From the NCBI RefSeq assembly GCF_900585905.1, contig NZ_UTVH01000053.1:211096-275095 (forward strand): 64,000 nt of DNA, given 5' to 3'. This DNA comes from Pseudomonas viridiflava. Its GTDB lineage: Bacteria; Pseudomonadota; Gammaproteobacteria; Pseudomonadales; Pseudomonadaceae. The notes under the pieces were generated by a model. The model was not told where the DNA came from. It searched no databases and saw only the letters and a list, made by a program, of their open reading frames with translations. The position numbers and the translations under genes are program-made. Every line of letters starts with the position of its first letter. Within the stretch, counting starts at the first letter, position 1. This document shows positions 59,335-64,000 of this stretch, one piece after another.

Positions 59335-60807
59335 TCACTGGGTGATGACCAGTACCGTGGCGCCTCGGGTATTGGCGAAGCGCTCGACGATGCGCAGGTC
59401 GCGCTCGGCTAGCCAACTGGTGAGCCAGGGCTCGTTGCCGCGGGCTTCAATCAAGAAATAGCGAAACCCACTTGCGTGCGCCGGTGACATGGCCTCTTGC
59501 CGAGTGAATCCCCCAATCGAATAACCGCGGCCGGCGTAATAACCAATACGGCCATCATCGAAATAGGCAGGTACATTCGGATCGACATTGGCTGCCATCC
59601 AGCGGCCTGCAGCGACGTACTGGGTTTTCCCCGCGCCAGTTGAAACGACATTGGACAGCATTACCAACAAGCATACCGCGATCATAACCTTGCCCAACCG
59701 CGGGAACTGCCGGGCAAACATCTGCATCCCCAGCGCCAGAGCCGGTACAAACAGAAGGTTCATGAAGCTCATGTAGCGCATGTTCATGAACTGCTGCCGA
59801 ACAAAAAATAGCACGAGTATCAGAAGATACAGAGCCGCTGCCCAGGCAAAGGGACGGTACTCTCGCCAATAGACAGTTATTGCTCGCCAATTGCGGCCAC
59901 GTAAAAATGGCACCGCAAACGGCCCTGAAAGCATCACAAAAGTAATGACCATAGACGCCAGCATACCGAAAAAGATGATTCGCCCCGCCTCATCCTGGGA
60001 GTACTTGTTGATCAGTGAGCTGGCAAACTGCTGACGTAGCAAATCAAAGGACGTCAGGACCCTGCTCGGGTTGATCAGGCTCAAATAGTAGTCAACCCGC
60101 TCCGAGGCAAAACCACCCATTATCGAGATCAGGACCGCGCCCAACACAACACCCAGCAGAGGCAGCGCCAAAAACTGCAGGAGCGCACGCCGCTGACCCC
60201 GAACCCACAGGCCTGGCAACTGCCATAGCCCTAACGCAGGCAACAATAGCAATGCTTCCAGCCGGAAGGCTGAGGCTGCCACAATCGCCAGGTGAATAGT
60301 TGCCGCACGCAGCCATCCGCCGCGAACCTGCCAGCGCATTGCCAGCCAAAGAGCCAGAACGCAAAAGAACCAGAACCCGAACTCCCGCAGTATCTCGCCG
60401 CGAAACCCGTTGAACGCCGGCATCGCCAGCACCACCAGGCACGCCCAGGGTGCCAGTTGCAGCGAGCGCTGACGAACGCAATCGACCAGCAGTGCACAGG
60501 TACCGGCAGCAAATAATGAGCACCATAAATAAGCAATCAGCTCTACTGGCAGCCTGGATACCAAATGTGTTGCGGCCAGGAGCAGGGAAAACCAGGGCCA
60601 GTTGAAGACCTCAAAAGCAGCTTTCGGCCCACGTGCCTGAACATCCTGGGCGATAGTCAGGTACAGCGCAGCATCACGCCCGACCGTTGCGCTACCCAAT
60701 ACAGCGATCAAGGACAGCAGCAGGCTCGCAAAAAATGCCACGCGAACAGGGTGTTCAACGACAACATTTAACACTCGAACCAACACTTTACTGCCTATAC
60801 CGATCAC
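59335..60807 (-). CDS. GT-C type integral membrane glycosyltransferase
   Basis: The 490-aa protein starts at GTG 60807 behind an AAGGGG site. It has about 11-12 membrane segments and a soluble C-terminal part (about 395-490). The first periplasmic loop has GRDAALYLTIAQDVQ (about 43-57), which carries the acidic motif of GT-C/PMT-type enzymes that use polyprenyl-linked sugars. It occupies the place where PAO1 has the O-antigen ligase waaL, but its layout is not that of WaaL. It may add a sugar to lipid A-core; the donor is unknown. Confidence 0.7.
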   Translation of the reverse strand: MIGIGSKVLVRVLNVVVEHPVRVAFFASLLLSLIAVLGSATVGRDAALYLTIAQDVQARGPKAAFEVFNWPWFSLLLAATHLVSRLPVELIAYLWCSLFAAGTCALLVDCVRQRSLQLAPWACLVVLAMPAFNGFRGEILREFGFWFFCVLALWLAMRWQVRGGWLRAATIHLAIVAASAFRLEALLLLPALGLWQLPGLWVRGQRRALLQFLALPLLGVVLGAVLISIMGGFASERVDYYLSLINPSRVLTSFDLLRQQFASSLINKYSQDEAGRIIFFGMLASMVITFVMLSGPFAVPFLRGRNWRAITVYWREYRPFAWAAALYLLILVLFFVRQQFMNMRYMSFMNLLFVPALALGMQMFARQFPRLGKVMIAVCLLVMLSNVVSTGAGKTQYVAAGRWMAANVDPNVPAYFDDGRIGYYAGRGYSIGGFTRQEAMSPAHASGFRYFLIEARGNEPWLTSWLAERDLRIVERFANTRGATVLVITQ

Positions 60808-60951
60808 ATCGACCCCTTAAACCAACGCCACGTCTTGCGCACAAGACATGGGAAACAAAATTGAGCACGTAAAAACCAACGCCTGTTAACTGCAATCAAC
60901 CCAGGCGCAGCGCAGGTAATTCTGGGCGTAGCGTAACAGGCTGTAAAAAGC

Positions 60952-61857
60952 TTACTTGAACATCAGCTGAAGCGCCTTGCGTGTATAAGACCAGCGCGTC
61001 AGGGCACGCCAGTCTGTACGTACCGCCTGGTAGTAAAACTGCCTGGCAAGCGCGTATTCTCCAGCACTGAAGCAATTACGAAACAAAGACAGGCAGCGCT
61101 GCGCGAGAAACGCACGGCGCAAGCCTTGCAACTCTGCCGGCATCCGCACTGGTGAAAACACCTCGTCTACCAGGCTCACGCCTGCCGCGACACTGTGTTT
61201 GATGTCATGCCGCAAGCTGTCCGCATGTTTGTAGACCAGCGCCAGCGGCTGGTCGATGACTGTGCAGGGCACGCTCGCCAATGCCTGGGCAAACACCGGG
61301 ATATCCTCGGCGTTGCGCAGGCGTTCGGGATAGTTTCCCACCGCAAAGATGTCCCGGTGCATGGCGCAGGCACCGTTGGAGATCGCGATGGTCTTGTCCA
61401 GCAAATACCCGCGCACCCTCAGATAAGGCGTGACAGGCAACGGCTTGACCGCGTGCAGGCGGCGCTTGCCATCCTCGAATACCGACCAGTGACCACCGAT
61501 GATCAGACGACTGTCCGGGTGAGCGGCAATATGCTGCGCGACCAGAGCCAACGCACCCGGGGCCATTTCATCATCGGCGTCCAGGAACATCAGGTACTGG
61601 CCCGCAGACTCCTCAATGCCACGATTGCGCACCGAGGCCAAGCCGCCATTGGGCTTGCGCAGAACCTGAAACCGCCCAGGATGGGTCGCCATCAGAGCCT
61701 CCAGCACCTGCGGCGTCTCATCGGTAGAGCCGTCATCAATCACCAGCAACTGCGCATCAGCTTCGCCGAGTTGCGCCAACACCGACTCAACCGCCCGCTC
61801 AAGGGTGCGCGCATAGTTGTACGCCGGGATGACGACGCCAATCAGTACTTCAGTCAA
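60952..61857 (-). CDS. Family 2 glycosyltransferase
   Basis: The 301-aa enzyme starts at TTG 61857, 8 bp inside the 3' end of the carbamoyltransferase gene, with a strong GGAAGGG site 7 nt upstream; this is favoured over ATG 61878. The GT-A motifs are present: VVIPAYNYARTLERAVESVL (about 7-26), DDGSTDETP (about 42-50), RNRGIEESAGQYLMFLDADDEM (DxD in DADD, about 88). It probably adds a sugar to the LPS outer core. In PAO1 the wapR rhamnosyltransferase gene lies nearby, but the acceptor here cannot be told. Confidence 0.85.
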   Translation of the reverse strand: MTEVLIGVVIPAYNYARTLERAVESVLAQLGEADAQLLVIDDGSTDETPQVLEALMATHPGRFQVLRKPNGGLASVRNRGIEESAGQYLMFLDADDEMAPGALALVAQHIAAHPDSRLIIGGHWSVFEDGKRRLHAVKPLPVTPYLRVRGYLLDKTIAISNGACAMHRDIFAVGNYPERLRNAEDIPVFAQALASVPCTVIDQPLALVYKHADSLRHDIKHSVAAGVSLVDEVFSPVRMPAELQGLRRAFLAQRCLSLFRNCFSAGEYALARQFYYQAVRTDWRALTRWSYTRKALQLMFK

Positions 61858-63604
61858 TGACTTGCCCTTCCACACCATCTTTAACCACCAGAATATCTTC
61901 CATGATCAGATACTCCAGGTCCGAGCCGAAGAACATGTTCAGCGCATCGGTGGGCGAGCAGATCATGGGTTCGCCGCGGCGGTTGAGGGACGTGTTCAGC
62001 GACACGCCGTTGCCGGTGAGGTTTTCCAGCGCCTTCATCATGTCGTAGTAGCGGGGGTTGTACTCACGCTTGAGGACCTGGGCGCGCGAGGTGCCGTCTT
62101 CGTGGACGACTTCCGGCACGCGAGTCTTCCATTCTTCGGCGACCTCAAACGTGAAGGTCATGAACGGCGCCGGGTGATCGATCTTGATCATCTGCGGTGC
62201 GACGGTGTCCAGCATCGAAGGGCAGAAAGGCCTCCAGCGCTCGCGGAACTTGATCTGGTGGTTGATGCGATCAGCCACACCCGCCACGCTCGGGCAACCG
62301 ATGATCGAGCGGCCGCCCAGCGCACGGGGGCCGAACTCCATACGGCCCTGGAACCAGGCCACGGGGTTGCCCGCAACCATGATCTGCGCGATGCGCTCGG
62401 GCGTGTTTTCAATCTGGCGCCACGCTGGTTTGCTTGGATGGCGGGCACAGGCGGCGATGACGTCTTCGTTGCTGTAGGACGGCCCGAGATAGACGTGCTC
62501 CATCTTCTCCACCGGCACACCACGGGCGTGAGACACGTAAGCCGCCGCGCCCACTGCGGTACCGGCATCGCCGGAGGCTGGCTGAACGAACAGCTCCTTG
62601 ACTTCGGGGCGAGCAATGATCTTCTGGTTGAGTTTGACGTTCAACGCACAACCGCCGGCAAAGGCGATCTTGCCGGTTTCCTTGAGGATGTCACCCAGAT
62701 AGTGATCGATCATCTGCAAGGCGAGCTTTTCGAACAGCGCCTGCATGCTCGCGGCATAGTGGATGTAAGGCTCGTCGGCGATATCGCCTTCACGCTTGGG
62801 CCCCAGCCACTCGATGAGCTTGGGCGAGAAGTAGAAACCCTTGCCCTTCTCTTTATAGCGACGCAAGCCGATGACGTTGGCCAGCTCGGTATTGATCACC
62901 AGCTCGCCGTTCTCGAACTTCGCCAGACGCGAAAAATCGTATTTGCTGGCATCGCCATAAGGCGCCATGCCCATGACCTTGAATTCGCCATCAAGCATTT
63001 CAAAGCCCAGGAACTCAGTGATCGCGCCATACAGGCCGCCCAGCGAATCCGGATCGTAGAATTCCTTGATCTTGTGGATCTTGCCGTTTTCGCCATAACC
63101 GAAGAAGGTCGTGGCGTATTCGCCCTTGCCGTCGATCCCCAGGATCGCGGTCTTTTCCTTGAACCCCGAGCAGTGATACGCGCTGGACGCATGCGCCAGG
63201 TGATGCTCGACCGGTTCGATCTTGATCTTTTTCGGATCGAAACCCAATTGCTCCAGGCACCAGACAATCTTGTTGCGATAGCGCTTGTAACGGCGATTGC
63301 CCATCAACAGCGCATCCAGCGCGCGATCCGGCGCATACCAGTAGCGCTTGGCATAGTGCCAGCGAGCCTTGCCGAACAGGCTGACAGGCGCAAACGGGAT
63401 CGCGACCACATCGACATCGGACGGCTTGATCCCGGCCTGTTCAAGGCAGAACTTGGCCGACTCGTAAGGCATGCGGTTCTTTGCGTGCTTATCGCGAACG
63501 AAACGCTCTTCTTCGGCCGCTGCGACCAGCTTGCCGTCGATGTAGAGCGCTGCGGAAGGATCATGGCTAAGGGCGCCGGACAGGCCAAGGATCGTCAATG
63601 CCAC
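61850..63604 (-). CDS. Carbamoyltransferase, NodU/CmcH family (LPS-core WapO-like)
   Basis: The 584-aa protein starts at GTG 63604 (MALTILGLSGALSHDPSAAL). The N-terminal ASKHA-type domain has HDPSAALYIDGKLVAAAEEERF (about 14-35), VEHHLAHASSAYHCSG (about 144-159) and DGKGEYATTFFGYG. The C-terminal domain has QGRMEFGPRALGGRSI (about 408-423). These are family hallmarks for carbamoyl-phosphate-dependent O-carbamoylation. Its place in the core cluster fits the PAO1 wapO product, which carbamoylates a core heptose; the link is by position and family. A GT2 gene overlaps downstream. Confidence 0.87.
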   Translation of the reverse strand: MALTILGLSGALSHDPSAALYIDGKLVAAAEEERFVRDKHAKNRMPYESAKFCLEQAGIKPSDVDVVAIPFAPVSLFGKARWHYAKRYWYAPDRALDALLMGNRRYKRYRNKIVWCLEQLGFDPKKIKIEPVEHHLAHASSAYHCSGFKEKTAILGIDGKGEYATTFFGYGENGKIHKIKEFYDPDSLGGLYGAITEFLGFEMLDGEFKVMGMAPYGDASKYDFSRLAKFENGELVINTELANVIGLRRYKEKGKGFYFSPKLIEWLGPKREGDIADEPYIHYAASMQALFEKLALQMIDHYLGDILKETGKIAFAGGCALNVKLNQKIIARPEVKELFVQPASGDAGTAVGAAAYVSHARGVPVEKMEHVYLGPSYSNEDVIAACARHPSKPAWRQIENTPERIAQIMVAGNPVAWFQGRMEFGPRALGGRSIIGCPSVAGVADRINHQIKFRERWRPFCPSMLDTVAPQMIKIDHPAPFMTFTFEVAEEWKTRVPEVVHEDGTSRAQVLKREYNPRYYDMMKALENLTGNGVSLNTSLNRRGEPMICSPTDALNMFFGSDLEYLIMEDILVVKDGVEGQVID

Positions 63605-64000
63605 TAGTGTCTAGCCTCTTCAGTCTGCGTGCAGGCGCAGCGCGCCCGAGATAAGGATGGGCCCCCGACACAGCAGCGGCGGGACAGCCAAAGGGCGGGA
63701 TTATAGCGTAATGACAAGCGAATTTGCTTGGCGCTGAACAAATCCCGCGTGAACGACGCGCTGCAAAGGTGCATCACCGTGGACCGTTACCAGAGAGGAA
63801 AAGTAGCTTACGACAACGCTGGCGGGCCGACGAAGACATTTCCTGTAGGGCATTTCCCAAACTGCCTTTCGCGCATTGAGCACGCCCTGCTCATCCGCCA
63901 AGCTGCCGCCTTCGCTCAGGAACTGGCATCGGCACCACGCGCTCTGCCTTCTGGAACCTGGCTTTTCATTCGCCAGCCAAGGCATGGAGCCTGCATTCGA
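63605..64000. other. Intergenic end of window (396 bp), no gene supported
   Basis: This gap lies upstream of the carbamoyltransferase gene. A TATAAT -10 box at 63700-63705 (minus strand) is a likely part of that gene's promoter, although no convincing -35 is seen. The rest has no convincing ribosome-binding site, coding pattern or RNA gene. A short open frame at 63701-63985 (minus) is rejected. The sequence is not unusual in base composition. Confidence 0.55.

Noticed and set aside
60832..60847. GTCTTG-CGCA-CAAGAC palindrome upstream of the GT-C gene
   Set aside because: A short single inverted repeat without a promoter or known operator next to it.
63701..63985. 94-aa open frame near the right edge (minus strand)
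   Set aside because: No ribosome-binding site or family pattern, and it covers the likely promoter of the carbamoyltransferase gene.

Overview
The window is a stretch of core chromosome from a Pseudomonas species (Gammaproteobacteria). The P. syringae group is my best guess, at moderate confidence. The GC content is high and the genes are densely packed. From memory, the gene order follows the P. aeruginosa PAO1 neighbourhood from dnaB/rplI (about PA4931) to the LPS-core carbamoyltransferase (about PA5005). The intergenic gaps carry many Pseudomonas REP/REPIN palindromes. Nothing looks like a prophage, integrative island, transposon, CRISPR array or defence cluster.

Region 1 (1-6010, all minus): the 5' end of dnaB, then the rpsF-rpsR-membrane protein-rplI ribosomal operon with a clear sigma70 promoter, then rnr-rlmB joined by an ATGA overlap. 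Region 2 (6170-6760): two identical tRNA-Leu(CAG) genes, each with its own TTTACA-17-TATAGT promoter and terminator. Region 3 (6780-19735, minus): purA, hisZ, hflC, hflK, hflX, hfq, miaA, mutL, amiB, tsaE and the NAD(P)HX repair gene. This is the classical hfq superoperon of RNA, tRNA, mismatch-repair, cell-wall and metabolite-repair genes, with stop/start overlaps. Region 4 (19798-29206): queG, a TRIC-type channel, orn, rsgA, motA-motB with a good sigma28 promoter, an HDOD protein, rhdA and psd.

Region 5 (29400-35000): a c-di-GMP effector candidate (FimW-like), serB, an AhpA/YtjB-family membrane protein and a PqiC-like lipoprotein. Region 6 (35172-43966, minus): parC, a retropepsin-like protease, a phytase-like secreted protein and parE, then a YqiA-type esterase, cpdA, a DUF1249 protein and nudF. 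Region 7 (44217-50128): a DUF3298/RsiV-like lipoprotein, the thiamin pair cytX and thiC behind a TPP riboswitch, and a TolC-family outer-membrane channel. Region 8 (50218-63604): envelope and LPS-core genes waaA, hldE, msbA, a kinase-like protein, a GT-C membrane glycosyltransferase, a GT2 glycosyltransferase and a carbamoyltransferase. Set between waaA and hldE are an SMR exporter, an FAD oxidoreductase, an aldo/keto reductase and a Nudix-like protein.

The functional themes are translation and RNA quality control (ribosomal proteins, rnr, rlmB, orn, hfq, rsgA, tRNA modification), cyclic-nucleotide signalling (cpdA, orn, the FimW-like protein), DNA topology (parC/parE), and LPS inner-core assembly (hldE, waaA, msbA, late core transferases). 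I found no clearly new multi-gene system. The most interesting points are an insertion of REP sequence that seems to supply the start codon and ribosome-binding site of the phytase-like gene, a Nudix-box-like motif in a protein usually given another name, local gene content that differs from PAO1 (no fimX beside the FimW-like gene, a GT-C protein where waaL would be, no DUF2065 gene after hflC), and several well-defined regulatory sites.
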